Made by a program: the position numbers and the translations under genes
Shown here: in pieces, positions 45,321 to 55,731 of the stretch
How the letters are laid out: each line of letters opens with the position of its first letter
How positions within the stretch are numbered: the first letter of the stretch is position 1
Notes under the pieces: generated by a model
Seen by the model: the letters and a program-made list of their open reading frames with translations, nothing else
What the model was told of the DNA's origin: nothing
The model's database searches: none
Source: an uncultured Granulosicoccaceae bacterium
GTDB lineage: Bacteria; Pseudomonadota; Gammaproteobacteria; Granulosicoccales; Granulosicoccaceae
DNA: 64,000 nucleotides
Assembly: GCA_937930305.1 (NCBI GenBank)
Contig: CALGLE010000018.1
Coordinates: forward strand, 79,229 to 143,228
Direction: 5' to 3'

Positions 45321-45794
45321 TTAAGGCTTTGCCTGAGAATCAATGATGCGTTGGAAAGCTTCCAGCGTCTCTTTTGAAACATGGTGCTCCACGCCTTCCG
45401 AATCGCGCTGCGCTGCCTCTTGGGAAACACCAATGCACAGAAGAAATTCGTACACCAAATTGTGCCGCTCCCGAGAGGCTTGAGCCAAGTCTCGGCCTTT
45501 TTCCGTTAGGAATATGGAACGATAGGGTTCGCTGGTAACAAATCCGTCGCGCTGCAGCCTGGCAATGGTTTTGCTCGCGGTGGGCTGCGAAACACCCAAG
45601 CGTTCGGCCAAGTCCACCAGTCGCGCCTCACCGTGCGATTGAATTAAATCATCAATCAGCTCGGCGTAATCTTCCGTGGTTTCCATCTGATGCGCCTGAC
45701 GCACGTGGTCAAACACTTCCGCCTGACTCTCCGCATCGCTGCGCCAACGCCGTTCCTCGGTATTGTGTTGCTCTTTTTTCAAACCCTTGGACAT
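45321..45794 (-). CDS. mntR: Manganese-responsive transcriptional regulator, DtxR/MntR family
   Basis: Winged-helix metalloregulator of 157 residues. [29 protein letters not shown] (cited as [17 protein letters not shown]), wing [12 protein letters not shown], and a dimerisation/metal region with [16 protein letters not shown] and [13 protein letters not shown]. Same layout as E. coli MntR, with a short hydrophilic N-terminal extension. It is divergent from the sitABCD-type operon, whose promoter region it most likely controls. Confidence 0.9.
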   Translation of the reverse strand: MSKGLKKEQHNTEERRWRSDAESQAEVFDHVRQAHQMETTEDYAELIDDLIQSHGEARLVDLAERLGVSQPTASKTIARLQRDGFVTSEPYRSIFLTEKGRDLAQASRERHNLVYEFLLCIGVSQEAAQRDSEGVEHHVSKETLEAFQRIIDSQAKP

Positions 45795-45834
45795 CTCTTG
45801 TCGTGTGTTGAGAGGTGGTGAGTTTATCCCACAC

Positions 45835-45862
45835 TTGATATTTTAGCCGATGTACGTAAAAT
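45835..45862 (+). promoter_or_regulatory. Sigma-70-type promoter of the metal ABC operon
   Basis: TTGATA (45835-45840), 16-base spacer, TAAAAT (45857-45862): close to consensus in both boxes and about 30 bases before the sitA start, leaving a short leader. Confidence 0.65.
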
Positions 45863-45863
45863 A

Positions 45864-45873
45864 AGCCATGGCT
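45864..45873. promoter_or_regulatory. Probable MntR operator
   Basis: AGCCATGGCT is a perfect palindrome two bases after the -10 box, so it covers the transcription start. It lies within AAAATAAGCCATGGCTAA, which recalls the AT-flanked AGC...GCT core of enterobacterial MntR boxes, though not an exact match. Confidence 0.5.
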
Positions 45874-45892
45874 AACTTATTTGACATTTGGA

Positions 45893-46786
45893 ATGTTTAA
45901 GCAATTCTTAGTATTTTTAGTGCTTTCACTGGCATCAGGCGCAGCGCTTGCCGATGAAGATCGCCTGAAAGTGCTCACATCTTTCACAATCCTCGCCGAT
46001 ATGGCGTCCAATGTGGCCGGTGACGCCGCCGATGTGGTTTCGCTCACAAAACCGGGTGCGGAAATCCACGGCTACCAGCCCACCCCAAAAGACATCGCCA
46101 AAGCGCGCGATGTGGGTTTAGTGCTTTATAACGGCATGAACTTAGAAATTTGGTTCGAGAAATTTCTTCGTCGGCTTAAAGACGTACCGGCCGCCGTCGT
46201 TAGCGATGGCGTCGAACCGATGAACATCTTGGAAGGCAGCTACAAAGGAAAGCCTAACCCGCATGCCTGGATGAGCCCAACCAACGCACAAATCTATGTT
46301 GACAATATCGCCGCCGCCATGGCGTCAGTGGATGCGAAAAACGCCAGTGTGTACCAAGCCAACGCACACGCCTATAAGCAAACCATCCAAGCCTTAATCG
46401 AACCGTTAAGACAGAAAATGAATGCGTTACCAGAAGAACGTAAATGGTTGGTCACCAGTGAAGGTGCGTTTAGTTATTTAATTCGCGACTTTGGTTTGAA
46501 GGAATTGTATATATGGCCAATGAACGCAGACCATCAAGGCACACCACAACAAGTTCGACGGGTCATCGATACCATCCGAGCGGAAAACATCACCGCGGTT
46601 TTTAGTGAAAGCACCGTGTCACCCAAGCCTGCCAAGCAAGTAGCTCGCGAAACTGATGTGCAATACGGCGGCGTATTGTATGTCGACTCCATCAGCGATG
46701 AAAACGGCCCAGTGCCAACCTACCTCGATTTGATTCAGGTGACTACCGAGACCATTTTGTCGGCACTCAGTGTTGATGGGCAATAG
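45893..46786 (+). CDS. sitA: Manganese/iron/zinc ABC transporter substrate-binding protein
   Basis: Periplasmic cluster-9 metal-binding protein of 297 residues with signal peptide [19 protein letters not shown]. Metal ligands are expected in [13 protein letters not shown] (His), [10 protein letters not shown] (His), the SEGAFSYL region and VDSISDENG (Asp). It has no His-rich loop, which argues for Mn or Fe rather than Zn; the divergent mntR supports Mn. ATG 45893 chosen over TTG 45881. Confidence 0.88.
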   Translation: MFKQFLVFLVLSLASGAALADEDRLKVLTSFTILADMASNVAGDAADVVSLTKPGAEIHGYQPTPKDIAKARDVGLVLYNGMNLEIWFEKFLRRLKDVPAAVVSDGVEPMNILEGSYKGKPNPHAWMSPTNAQIYVDNIAAAMASVDAKNASVYQANAHAYKQTIQALIEPLRQKMNALPEERKWLVTSEGAFSYLIRDFGLKELYIWPMNADHQGTPQQVRRVIDTIRAENITAVFSESTVSPKPAKQVARETDVQYGGVLYVDSISDENGPVPTYLDLIQVTTETILSALSVDGQ

Positions 46787-46788
46787 CC

Positions 46789-47829
46789 GTGTCCAAGGAT
46801 TCTTCAAAACCCGCATCAACGGCGCGTGCAACGGCGCGCGCAACGGCGCGCGCAGCGGTGAACCCAAACTCTGCCAACCACACATCCAGTGACGCGTCCG
46901 CGGACTCGGCACAAGATCGTGCCCGAATACGTCAATCGCAAGTGGCGAATGCCAACATGGGCATCAAAGCCGAGCATGTGTCGGTGGTTTATCGCAATGG
47001 AACGGTCGCGCTGGAAGACGCAAACTTTGAAATTCCAACCTCCACCATATGCGCATTAGTAGGCATTAACGGCGCGGGGAAATCCACGTTGTTTAAAGCA
47101 TTAATGGGGTTTGTTCCACTTGCTGGCGGCACCATCTCCCTGTTGGGGCATCCAGGTGCCAAAAAGTTACCTAAAAACACCGTGGCGTATGTGCCTCAAA
47201 ACGAAGAGGTGGATTGGAATTTTCCGGTACTGGTGGAAGATGTTGTCATGATGGGGCGATACGGTCACATGGGCCCTCTGCGAAGGCCGAAAGCAGCAGA
47301 CCACAAAGCGGTCGCAGACGCACTTGCGCGAGTGAACATGAGTGACTTCACGCAGCGACAAATTGGTGAGTTGTCGGGCGGGCAAAAAAAGCGTGTGTTT
47401 TTAGCGCGCTCTTTAGCTCAGCAAAGCCGAATCATTTTGTTAGACGAACCCTTCACGGGTGTGGATGTCAATACCGAAGATGCGATCATCACCTTACTGC
47501 GTGAACTGCGCGATGATGGACACGTCATTTTAGTCTCCACTCATAACCTGGGCAGCGTGCCCCACTTTTGTGATCAAGTGGTTCTGATCAATCGAACCGT
47601 ATTGGACTACGGCAACATGGAACAAGTTTTCACGCAAAGTAACTTGCAACGCGCCTTTGGTGGCACATTACGCTTTCATGTGCTGGGCCCCAAACAACTG
47701 CATGACGATGACGACACACGTCGCGTAACGGTTATATCTGACGACGAACGACCGGTGGTGTTGTACGGCGATGATGATGCTGGGCAAACCGCGCACGGCC
47801 CCGGTGCCACAGAACAATCCGATGATTGA
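46789..47829 (+). CDS. sitB: Manganese/iron ABC transporter ATP-binding protein
   Basis: ATPase of the metal importer, 346 residues. Walker [17 protein letters not shown], signature [17 protein letters not shown], Walker [13 protein letters not shown]. It has about 56 extra N-terminal residues, Ala/Thr/Arg-rich, before the domain start at [12 protein letters not shown] (ATG 46957 is the other possible start), and a hydrophilic Asp-rich C-terminal tail. GTG start two bases after sitA. It overlaps the next gene by eight bases. Confidence 0.88.
   Translation: MSKDSSKPASTARATARATARAAVNPNSANHTSSDASADSAQDRARIRQSQVANANMGIKAEHVSVVYRNGTVALEDANFEIPTSTICALVGINGAGKSTLFKALMGFVPLAGGTISLLGHPGAKKLPKNTVAYVPQNEEVDWNFPVLVEDVVMMGRYGHMGPLRRPKAADHKAVADALARVNMSDFTQRQIGELSGGQKKRVFLARSLAQQSRIILLDEPFTGVDVNTEDAIITLLRELRDDGHVILVSTHNLGSVPHFCDQVVLINRTVLDYGNMEQVFTQSNLQRAFGGTLRFHVLGPKQLHDDDDTRRVTVISDDERPVVLYGDDDAGQTAHGPGATEQSDD
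46819..46854 (+). repeat. Three 12-base tandem repeats in the sitB N-terminus
   Basis: ACGGCGCGTGCA followed by two copies of ACGGCGCGCGCA encode Thr-Ala-Arg-Ala three times. GC-rich slippage repeat in a low-complexity extension. Confidence 0.85.
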
Positions 47830-48700
47830 AACCCTACTCCAACCCTTTACCTATCAATACATGGTAAATGCCATGTGGGTAAGCGCATTAGTGGGCGCGA
47901 TTTGCGCGTTTTTATCGGCCTATTTAATGCTAAAAGGCTGGTCGTTAATTGGTGATGCCTTATCGCATTCCGTTGTACCCGGTGTGGCGGGTGCCTACAT
48001 GTTGGGCCTGCCCTACTCCTTAGGTGCGTTTATTTCTGGTGGACTAGCGGCGGCAGCGATGTTGTTTATTAATTCGCGCTCCACATTAAAAGTGGATGCA
48101 GTTATTGGCCTCATATTCACCGGTTTTTTTGGCCTCGGTTTATTTATGTCATCGCTGTCGCCCACATCAGTGGACATACAAACCATTGTATTCGGCAACA
48201 TATTGGCCATCTCAGCGTTCGATGCACTGCAAACCGTTATCATCGCCGTGGTGACTCTGACCACCTTGTTGTGGCTATGGAAAGATCTCATGGTGGTTTT
48301 TTTCGATGAATCTCACGCCCGCACGGTGGGTCTTCCAGTGACTCGACTGAAAGTTATTTTCTTCACACTACTAAGCGCATCCACCGTTGCGGCCCTACAA
48401 ACAGTGGGTGCGTTTTTAGTGATTGCGATGGTGGTCACCCCTGGCGCTACCGCTTATTTGTTAACCGATCGTTTTCATCGGCTTCTGCAACTCAGCGTCG
48501 CCATTGGTGTGCTCACCTGCGTTGTGGGTGTGTACTTGAGTTACTTTTTTGATGGGGCAACCGGTGGCGTGATTGTTCTTTTGCAAACACTTTTGTTTGC
48601 CATCGCCTTCTTGTTCGCACCCGTACACGGACTGTTTGCATCGCGCCGCATGGCAAGCCAGCGCTTGGGTAAAAACATCGCAACCCGTGGCATTAGCTAG
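47822..48700 (+). CDS. sitC: Manganese/iron ABC transporter permease
   Basis: ABC-3 family permease of 292 residues with eight or nine helices: [24 protein letters not shown] (cited as [17 protein letters not shown]) and [20 protein letters not shown] are diagnostic. ATG 47822 overlaps the ATPase gene by eight bases; a GTG-like opening further upstream lies inside that gene. Forms a heterodimer with the next permease. Confidence 0.9.
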   Translation: MIETLLQPFTYQYMVNAMWVSALVGAICAFLSAYLMLKGWSLIGDALSHSVVPGVAGAYMLGLPYSLGAFISGGLAAAAMLFINSRSTLKVDAVIGLIFTGFFGLGLFMSSLSPTSVDIQTIVFGNILAISAFDALQTVIIAVVTLTTLLWLWKDLMVVFFDESHARTVGLPVTRLKVIFFTLLSASTVAALQTVGAFLVIAMVVTPGATAYLLTDRFHRLLQLSVAIGVLTCVVGVYLSYFFDGATGGVIVLLQTLLFAIAFLFAPVHGLFASRRMASQRLGKNIATRGIS

Positions 48701-48714
48701 GCGGGCTGAACACG

Positions 48715-49548
48715 ATGTGGACTTGGCTAAGCGAACCCTATTCCTTTGACTTTATGCAGCAGGCATTGGTCATTGGACTGTTAGTGGCCACCACTTCTGC
48801 GGTGTTGAGTTGTTTCCTCATTCTAAAAGGCTGGTCGCTGATGGGGGACGCGGTATCCCATGCCGTGTTACCGGGTGTGGTTATCGCCTATCTGCTCGGT
48901 ATACCCATACTCATTGGGGCCTTCGCCACCGGCATGTTGTGCGCGGTTGCAACCGGCTATTTATCCTCAAACAGCCGTATCAAAGAAGATACCGTGATGG
49001 GCGTGGTGTTCAGTGGCATGTTCGCGCTTGGGGTTGTGCTATTTGCCAAAGTGCAGCCTGGATTCGATATTCACGATATTTTATTCGGTGACATGTTGGG
49101 CGTCATTTGGACTGATGTGCTTTACGCCGGGGCGATTCTGGTGCCTGCATTAATCCTGTTGCTGGTGTTCCGAAAAGACCTCATGTTGTTTGCCTTTGAC
49201 CCCGAGCACGCAACCGTGGCAGGGCTCAAAATTCAATGGCTTCATTACGGTTTATTGGCCATTCTTTCGCTGGTTATTGTGGCGTCTATAAAAGCGGTGG
49301 GCATCATTCTGGTTATTGCCGTGCTCATCGCACCGGGTGCCATCAGTTACTTACTGGTAAGCCGCTTTGAGTCGATGGTTTGGCTGTCCATGCCGATCGC
49401 TATCGTCAGCACCTTTATCGGCATCACGGCCAGTTATCACTTAAATAGCGCACCGGCCCCCACCATCGTCGTGGTGCTATCCCTGCTTTTTGTCGTCGCG
49501 TTTTTATTCTCACCCAGGCAGGGGCTGTTTATGCCTCGGTCACACTAA
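48715..49548 (+). CDS. sitD: Manganese/iron ABC transporter permease, second subunit
   Basis: ABC-3 permease of 277 residues, homologous to the upstream one: LKGWSLMGDAVSHAVLPGV, IKEDTVMGVVFSGMFALG, VGIILVIAVLIAPGAISYLL (cited parts). Two related permeases plus one ATPase and one binding protein make the SitABCD layout. Spacing from sitC is 14 bases. Confidence 0.9.
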   Translation: MWTWLSEPYSFDFMQQALVIGLLVATTSAVLSCFLILKGWSLMGDAVSHAVLPGVVIAYLLGIPILIGAFATGMLCAVATGYLSSNSRIKEDTVMGVVFSGMFALGVVLFAKVQPGFDIHDILFGDMLGVIWTDVLYAGAILVPALILLLVFRKDLMLFAFDPEHATVAGLKIQWLHYGLLAILSLVIVASIKAVGIILVIAVLIAPGAISYLLVSRFESMVWLSMPIAIVSTFIGITASYHLNSAPAPTIVVVLSLLFVVAFLFSPRQGLFMPRSH

Positions 49549-49643
49549 AACCCTACTTTTTATATCCCCATTAAATTCGTGGTTGAAGGGTTTAAAAACT
49601 CCCTTTACCATCAAGTCCGACTAAATTACTAGGAATTGAGATC

Positions 49644-50684
49644 ATGCGGTCCTCACCTCGAGTGAAGTCTCTATTGCAAGCCAGTCTTGCATTGTCTGTT
49701 GTGGCTTCAGCTTGGATCTCCACACCGGCGATCGCAGCCGACGAAGTGAATGTGTACTCCTATCGTCAGCCGTTTTTGATCAAGCCAATGTTCGACCAGT
49801 TCACAAAAGAAACCGGTATCAAAGTTAACACGGTCTTTGCTAAGAAAGGTTTGGTAGAGCGCTTACAAAACGAAGGAAAAAACAGCCCGGCCGATTTAAT
49901 ATTTACCGTTGATGTGGGCAACCTAAGCGGCGCTGTGCAATCGGGCGTCACACAAGGTGTAGAGAGCGATACGCTCAACCGCAACATCCCATCAGAATTC
50001 CGTGACACAGACGGACACTGGTTTGGCTTAACGAATCGTGCTCGCATTATCGTGACCTCTAAAGAACGAATTGCTGAAGGCGAGGTCACTCGCTACGAAG
50101 ACTTAGCAAAGCCTGAATTCGCAGGCCGAATTTGCACACGCAGTGGCAAACACGTTTACATGAATGCCCTGATCTCCTCCATGATCGCGCATCACGGCGA
50201 GGCCGATGCCAAAGCTTGGCTTACGGGTGTTAAAGATAATCTGGCGCGCACACCACAAGGCAATGATCGAGCACAGGTCAAAGCCATATCCGAAGGCGAA
50301 TGCGACATCGCCATCATCAATTCTTACTACATGGGCGCCATGCAAACCGATGAAGAACAATTTGCTTGGGCGGATTCAGTGAACATTATTTTCCCAAATC
50401 AAGGCGATCGCGGTACCCACATGAACATCGCGGGTATGTCGATGACAGCTTCGGCCCCGAACAAAGACAACGCGTTAAAACTGATGGAGTTCCTATCCAG
50501 TGATTTAGCGCAAGCGATGTACGCCGAACAAAACCATGAATATCCAGTAAACAAGGCGGTGCCAGCTTCGGGCTTAGTTCGTTCTTGGGGGGAATTCAAT
50601 CACGATCCCCTGCCTTTGTCAGACGTGGTTAAACACCGGGTTACAGCCAGTAAGCTTGTGGACGAGGTGGGTTACGACGGCTAG
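49644..50684 (+). CDS. fbpA: Fe(III) ABC transporter substrate-binding protein
   Basis: Periplasmic iron-binding protein of 346 residues, class of FbpA/HitA/FutA. Signal peptide LLQASLALSVVASAWISTPAIA, then EVNVYSYRQPFLIKPMFDQF (cited as VYSYRQPF) and IAIINSYYMGAM, whose adjacent tyrosines coordinate ferric iron. TRSGKHVYMNALISSM and GTHMNIAGMSM are further family features. It has AGGAATTGAG before the ATG. The permease gene overlaps it by one base. Confidence 0.9.
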   Translation: MRSSPRVKSLLQASLALSVVASAWISTPAIAADEVNVYSYRQPFLIKPMFDQFTKETGIKVNTVFAKKGLVERLQNEGKNSPADLIFTVDVGNLSGAVQSGVTQGVESDTLNRNIPSEFRDTDGHWFGLTNRARIIVTSKERIAEGEVTRYEDLAKPEFAGRICTRSGKHVYMNALISSMIAHHGEADAKAWLTGVKDNLARTPQGNDRAQVKAISEGECDIAIINSYYMGAMQTDEEQFAWADSVNIIFPNQGDRGTHMNIAGMSMTASAPNKDNALKLMEFLSSDLAQAMYAEQNHEYPVNKAVPASGLVRSWGEFNHDPLPLSDVVKHRVTASKLVDEVGYDG

Positions 50685-52384
50685 TGTCAGCACCGGCGAT
50701 ACAAGCTGTGCCAGCAAAGCTTTCGCTGGCAAAACCGACCCATTCAAACAGTCGCAACGGATGGCTGCTGTTCGGTGTTTTGGTGGCAGGATTCGTTTGC
50801 TTGCCTATTTTGGCGGTCGTGTGGTTAGCGCTTAACCCAACCGAAAATATTTGGCCGCACCTGGTCAGCACCGTCTTACCCACCTACCTCTTTAATACCG
50901 TGGCACTGATGCTCGGTGTGGCCATCGGTACCTTGTTCATCGGCGTTTCCAGCGCTTGGTTTGTCACCCACTACCAGTTTCCAGGTCGACGAATGCTGTG
51001 TTGGGCCCTGTTGTTACCGTTCGCCGTCCCCGCGTACGTCATCGCTCACGTCTACACCGATTTATTAGAGTTCGCAGGTCCTGTGCAATCCCTGCTGCGA
51101 GATGTTTTCGGCTGGACTCGCGCAAACGACTACTACTTTCCCAGTATCCGTTCCTTAGGCGGTGCCATCGTTATGTTGGTGCTGGTGTTGTACCCCTATG
51201 TGTATTTACTGTCCCGAGCGGCATTCTTAGAACAATCGGCATCCATTTTAGAAGCGGCACAAGCCTTGGGTTTGTCTCGCACCGAACGCCTTTTTCGCAT
51301 TGCGCTGCCCATGGCACGACCGGCCATCGCGGTGGGTTTGGCCATGGCGTTAATGGAAACACTCAACGACTTTGGCACAGTGGACTACTTTGCGGTTCGC
51401 ACCTTAACCGCCGGGCTCTACGATGTATGGCTTGGCATGGGTAACTTAGGTGGCGGTGCACAAATCGCGTCACTCATTTTATTGTTTGTACTGTGTTTGG
51501 TTGGGCTGGAAAAATTCAGTCGTCGGGCGCAGTCACACGTGCAAGGTGGCAACAACCGTTTTCGCACCCTTGAACGCGTGCAACTCACAGGGTTCAGAGC
51601 AACACTGGCAACCACCCTTTGTTTGTTACCAGTAATACTAGGCTTTATCATTCCCGCTATCGTTCTGGTGCGTTATTCCATTATCCATTTTGAAGATTCT
51701 TGGAATGCCGATTTTCTCACCATCGCTTGGAACAGCATTTCTCTATCCAGCATAGCCGCCTTGGTTGCCGTGCTGGTTGGATTACTACTCAGTTACAGTA
51801 AGCGTTTGATGAACAGCACCGTGCTGCGAGCGGCGGTGCAAGTGTCGAGTTTAGGCTACGCCATTCCCGGAGCGGTTTTGGCCATCGGGGTCATGATCCC
51901 GTTTTCACGTTTTGATAATGCACTCGATGCGCTGATGCGCGAATACTTTAATGTGTCCACCGGTCTATTGCTGTCCGGTTCCATGGGCATTCTGGTGTTT
52001 GCCTATACGGTGCGCTTCCTGGCAGTGGCTCATGGTGGCATTGATGCCAGCATGAAAAAGATCAGCCCCCATATGGATGATGCAGCGCGATCGCTTGGGC
52101 ATTCCTCTTTAGGAATATTGGGCAGAATTCATCTGCCGTTGATGCGCAGCGGCTTACTCACCGCGGTGCTGGTGGTGTTTGTGGATGGCATGAAGGAGCT
52201 TCCAGCCACCTTGGTGCTGCGGCCCTTTAACTTCGATACCCTAGCAACTCAGGTGTATCAGTTTGCCTCTGATGAATTGATTGGCGAGAGCGCCTTGTTC
52301 TCATTACTCATCGTATTGGTTGGGTTATTACCGGTTATTTTACTCAGCGCAACGATCGATCGTTCACGCGATGTTTACCGCTGA
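50684..52384 (+). CDS. fbpB: Fe(III) ABC transporter permease (two fused permease domains)
   Basis: Inner-membrane permease of 566 residues with 12 helices and two MetI-type domains. EAA-like loops EAAQALGLSRTERLFRIALP and DAARSLGHSSLGILGRIHLP (each cited within limit) face the ATPase. GTG at 50684 overlaps the fbpA TAG by one base. No ATPase (fbpC) gene follows: the next gene is glyA on the other strand. Confidence 0.9.
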   Translation: MSAPAIQAVPAKLSLAKPTHSNSRNGWLLFGVLVAGFVCLPILAVVWLALNPTENIWPHLVSTVLPTYLFNTVALMLGVAIGTLFIGVSSAWFVTHYQFPGRRMLCWALLLPFAVPAYVIAHVYTDLLEFAGPVQSLLRDVFGWTRANDYYFPSIRSLGGAIVMLVLVLYPYVYLLSRAAFLEQSASILEAAQALGLSRTERLFRIALPMARPAIAVGLAMALMETLNDFGTVDYFAVRTLTAGLYDVWLGMGNLGGGAQIASLILLFVLCLVGLEKFSRRAQSHVQGGNNRFRTLERVQLTGFRATLATTLCLLPVILGFIIPAIVLVRYSIIHFEDSWNADFLTIAWNSISLSSIAALVAVLVGLLLSYSKRLMNSTVLRAAVQVSSLGYAIPGAVLAIGVMIPFSRFDNALDALMREYFNVSTGLLLSGSMGILVFAYTVRFLAVAHGGIDASMKKISPHMDDAARSLGHSSLGILGRIHLPLMRSGLLTAVLVVFVDGMKELPATLVLRPFNFDTLATQVYQFASDELIGESALFSLLIVLVGLLPVILLSATIDRSRDVYR

Positions 52385-52407
52385 TGTTTATCACTGACTA
52401 ACGTAAA

Positions 52408-52434
52408 GTGCCGATGGGCGAAACCGCTGCCCAT
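52408..52434 (+). terminator. Weak hairpin after fbpB
   Basis: ATGGGC and GCCCAT flank a nine-base loop, and TATTTTTTC follows a few bases later. The stem is short and the T tract is spaced away, so termination is only possible. Confidence 0.3.
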
Positions 52435-52513
52435 CAACCCTATTTTTTCAACCTGCTTGGGTACCCCATTAGGGTGGTACCGTTTAGTCGGTTGTGCACT
52501 GGTAGATTGGGAG

Positions 52514-53782
52514 CTAGTAAATTGGGAACCGCGCAGTTAACGCAACCACCTTCTCGTGCACCGATTGTTCAACCGCTGCATTGCCTTCTTCCCCATTGGC
52601 CGATAAGCCGTCTAACACTTCCAAAATCAATTCGGCAACGTGCTTAAATTCAGCTTCACCAAAACCGCGCGTGGTGCCCGCTGGCGTACCCAAACGCACA
52701 CCCGAGGTCACAAACGGTGAAGCCGGGTCATTGGGAATGCTGTTCTTGTTGCAGGTGATGCTGGCACGACCCAACGCCGCTTCAGCCGCTTTACCGGTGA
52801 CGTTTTTTGGTTGCAGATCGATCAAGACCACATGGGTGTCTGTCCCACCCGAGATAACGTTCAACCCCCCCGATTTTAGGGTGGCGGCCAATACGTGGGC
52901 GTTGTCAATGACTTGCTTGGAGTAATCTTTAAAGCCTGGTTGCAATGCTTCACCAAAGGCCACCGCCTTCGCCGCAATAACGTGCATCAGTGGGCCGCCT
53001 TGTAAACCAGGGAACACGGCCGAATTGAATTTCTTACCCAGCTCTTCGCTGCGCGACAAAATCATTCCACCTCGAGGCCCACGTAAGGTTTTGTGTGTGG
53101 TGGTGGTCGCCACATCGGCGTAGTCGAGTGGGTTGGGGTGATGTCCACCGGCCACTAAACCAGCAAAGTGCGCCATATCAACCATCAAGATAGCGCCGAC
53201 AGCGTCTGCTGCTTGGCGGAATTTTTCAAAATCAATCACGCGTGGGTAGGCTGAGCCGCCAGCAATAATCAGTTTTGGTTTGTGTTCTTTTGCCGTTTCG
53301 ATTAACGCATCGTAGTCAATTTGATGGGTCGTGCTATCCACGCCGTAGGTCACCGCGTTAAACCACTTACCCGATTGATTCACCGGTGAGCCGTGGGTTA
53401 AGTGCCCCCCGGCCGATAGGTCCATTCCCATGAAGGTATCACCGGGCTGCAGTAACGCTAAAAACACCGCTTGGTTGGCCTGGGCACCCGAATGCGGTTG
53501 CACATTAGCGTATGAGCAATCAAACAATTGGCAAGCTCGCTCAATGGCTAAATTCTCTGCCGTATCGACGTGCTCACAGCCGCCGTAATAACGCTTTGCT
53601 GGATAGCCTTCCGCGTATTTATTGGTCATCACTGAGCCTTGGGCTTCCATGACCGCTGCACTGACGATATTTTCTGACGCGATGAGTTCGATCTCGTGCT
53701 GCTGGCGGCCGAGCTCTGCGTTTATCGAATCGAGTATGGCGGTATCGGTATCAGCCAGTGACCCAGTAAAAAAAACACTCAT
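52514..53782 (-). CDS. glyA: Serine hydroxymethyltransferase
   Basis: PLP enzyme (422 residues) converting serine and tetrahydrofolate to glycine and methylene-[23 protein letters not shown] (cited in part), [40 protein letters not shown], and the PLP-lysine site [14 protein letters not shown] are present. ATG 53780-53782 with AGGAAA eight bases upstream was chosen over an upstream in-frame ATG at 53833. The 202-base upstream interval shows no riboswitch I could recognise. Confidence 0.95.
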   Translation of the reverse strand: MSVFFTGSLADTDTAILDSINAELGRQQHEIELIASENIVSAAVMEAQGSVMTNKYAEGYPAKRYYGGCEHVDTAENLAIERACQLFDCSYANVQPHSGAQANQAVFLALLQPGDTFMGMDLSAGGHLTHGSPVNQSGKWFNAVTYGVDSTTHQIDYDALIETAKEHKPKLIIAGGSAYPRVIDFEKFRQAADAVGAILMVDMAHFAGLVAGGHHPNPLDYADVATTTTHKTLRGPRGGMILSRSEELGKKFNSAVFPGLQGGPLMHVIAAKAVAFGEALQPGFKDYSKQVIDNAHVLAATLKSGGLNVISGGTDTHVVLIDLQPKNVTGKAAEAALGRASITCNKNSIPNDPASPFVTSGVRLGTPAGTTRGFGEAEFKHVAELILEVLDGLSANGEEGNAAVEQSVHEKVVALTARFPIY

Positions 53783-53984
53783 TGAACATTTCCTAATGAA
53801 TAAAAAGCGGTTGTTGCGCCTCGCTGCAGGCAAGCACCATCAGCGGACGCATCAGCGAACATTTTTCGCGTGAATTTTCCCACACCTGAGCAGAGAAAAA
53901 CGGCGCAAAAGTCAAATTTAGCGACACAAGATGCTTCATAGCGACATCCTGTGATCAACCCGCAGCCAGCGCTCATGGAATTGT

Positions 53985-54746
53985 CTACTGCTTGAGCTTG
54001 TAGCCGGATCGAAACATGAGCCAGACAACGATTAAACAGCCAATTAAAAAGCCGGCAGTCATCATGAGACTGAGCCCCACATTCACATCCGCCACCTCAT
54101 AGAAACTCCATCGAAACCCGCTGATGAGATACAGCAGTGGATTTAATAACGATATTTTTTGCCAAAGCGGTGGCAACATATCGATGGAATAGAAGGTGCC
54201 ACCGAGAAACACCAACGGGGTGATGACGAGCAACGGCACCAGCTGCAACTTCTCAAAGTTATCGGCCCATAAACCGATGATGAAGCCGAACAAGCTGAAC
54301 GCCACGCAAGTCATCAGCAAAAAAGCCAACATCCAAAACGGATGCGCGATGCGCAGATCAACAAAAAAGCTGGCTGTAATTAAAATAATGACGCCGATGA
54401 TGAGCGACTTGGTGGCCGCAGCCCCCACGTAACCCACGATAACTTCAAAAAACGAGATCGGTGCGGATAACACCTCGTAAACCGTCCCGGTGAACTTAGG
54501 AAAGAAAATACCAAAAGACGCGTTGGAAATGCTTTGCGTTAACAAAGACAGCATCATCAACCCCGGCACAATAAAAGCGCCATAGGAAACCCCACCTACC
54601 GACTCAATGCGCGAACCGATGGCAGAACCGAACACCACAAAATATAAGCACGTGGAGATGACCGGAGAGGCAATCGATTGCAGCAAGGTGTTTCGTGTAC
54701 GCCGCATCTCTGCAGAATAGATCACTTTTATCGCTTCAAAATTCAT
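53985..54746 (-). CDS. yadH: ABC-2 type transporter permease (YadH-like)
   Basis: Exporter permease of 253 residues with six helices: [65 protein letters not shown] (cited in parts) are typical of the YadH/NodJ group. It overlaps its ATPase gene by four bases. Substrate unknown. Confidence 0.88.
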   Translation of the reverse strand: MNFEAIKVIYSAEMRRTRNTLLQSIASPVISTCLYFVVFGSAIGSRIESVGGVSYGAFIVPGLMMLSLLTQSISNASFGIFFPKFTGTVYEVLSAPISFFEVIVGYVGAAATKSLIIGVIILITASFFVDLRIAHPFWMLAFLLMTCVAFSLFGFIIGLWADNFEKLQLVPLLVITPLVFLGGTFYSIDMLPPLWQKISLLNPLLYLISGFRWSFYEVADVNVGLSLMMTAGFLIGCLIVVWLMFRSGYKLKQ

Positions 54747-55702
54747 GCATCTGCCTTGACTAAATTCACGAAAATATCTTCCAATGACGATTGCGAGGTG
54801 CTGATGTCTTTCAAGGTTAACCCAGCGTTTTGCACGTCATTTAATAATCGGGTAATGCCGGTGCGTTCTGCTCGAATATCGTAGGTATAGGTGAGTGTAT
54901 TGCCAACCTCACACAGTTGAAGGTTGAACTCTTCTAATTCAGCAGGGATGGTTTTTATCGCCTCACGCAGTTCAATAACGAGTTGCTTTTTCCCCAGCTT
55001 ATCCATCAGCACTTGTTTGTCTTCAATCACCAGGATTTCACCCGCATTGATGACGCCGACTCGATCGGCGATCGCTTCCGCCTCTTCAATGTAGTGCGTG
55101 GTTAGGATGATGGTGACACCATCTGCTCGCAATTCATCAATAACCGCCCACATATCTTTGCGCAGCTCAACGTCCACCCCGGCGGTAGGCTCATCTAAAA
55201 ACAACACCCGAGGCTCATGAGACAGTGCCTTGGCAATCAGCACGCGGCGTTTCATGCCTCCCGATAAGCGATTTACCGGGCTAGTGGCTTTATCGCCTAA
55301 CGATAGGTTTTCCAACAACTGCTGGATGAATTCAGGATTTTTCGATTTGCCGAACAAGCCACGGCTCAGTGCCACGGTGTTTTCGACCAGTTCAAATGCC
55401 CCAAGTGCCAGTTCCTGAGGCACCAAGCCGATGAGCTCACGGCTTTTTCGGTATTGCTTAACGTGGTCGTATCCACCAACCAAAACGGTGCCACCGCTGG
55501 CGTTCACCAGCCCGCAAATAATTGAGATTAATGTGGTTTTACCGGCACCATTGGGCCCGAGTAGCGCCAATATCTCGCCTTCTCGAATATCCAGATCGAT
55601 GTTTTTCAGCGCTTGGTGACCGTTGTCGTAGGTCTTGCTTAACCCACGCACTTGCACAATCGCGTTCACGCCAGTTTCGGCGCTCGTGTCTGATGCTTTC
55701 AT
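54743..55702 (-). CDS. yadG: ABC-2 type transporter ATP-binding protein (YadG-like)
   Basis: ATPase of 319 residues: Walker [17 protein letters not shown], signature [16 protein letters not shown], Walker [17 protein letters not shown], then a C-terminal regulatory domain. Pairs with the permease downstream. The gene lies 29 bases downstream of the histidine kinase, so co-transcription with the two-component genes is possible. Confidence 0.9.
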   Translation of the reverse strand: MKASDTSAETGVNAIVQVRGLSKTYDNGHQALKNIDLDIREGEILALLGPNGAGKTTLISIICGLVNASGGTVLVGGYDHVKQYRKSRELIGLVPQELALGAFELVENTVALSRGLFGKSKNPEFIQQLLENLSLGDKATSPVNRLSGGMKRRVLIAKALSHEPRVLFLDEPTAGVDVELRKDMWAVIDELRADGVTIILTTHYIEEAEAIADRVGVINAGEILVIEDKQVLMDKLGKKQLVIELREAIKTIPAELEEFNLQLCEVGNTLTYTYDIRAERTGITRLLNDVQNAGLTLKDISTSQSSLEDIFVNLVKADA

Positions 55703-55731
55703 TACCCCTATTTTGAACGAAAACGAACCGC

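Noticed and set aside
52408..52647. Open frame of 79 codons after fbpB
   Set aside because: It runs antiparallel into the glyA 3' end, has no Shine-Dalgarno, and its product looks like random sequence.
53783..53984. Riboswitch upstream of glyA
   Set aside because: I looked for glycine, THF and SAM riboswitch landmarks on the glyA strand and saw none; only ordinary AT-rich leader.
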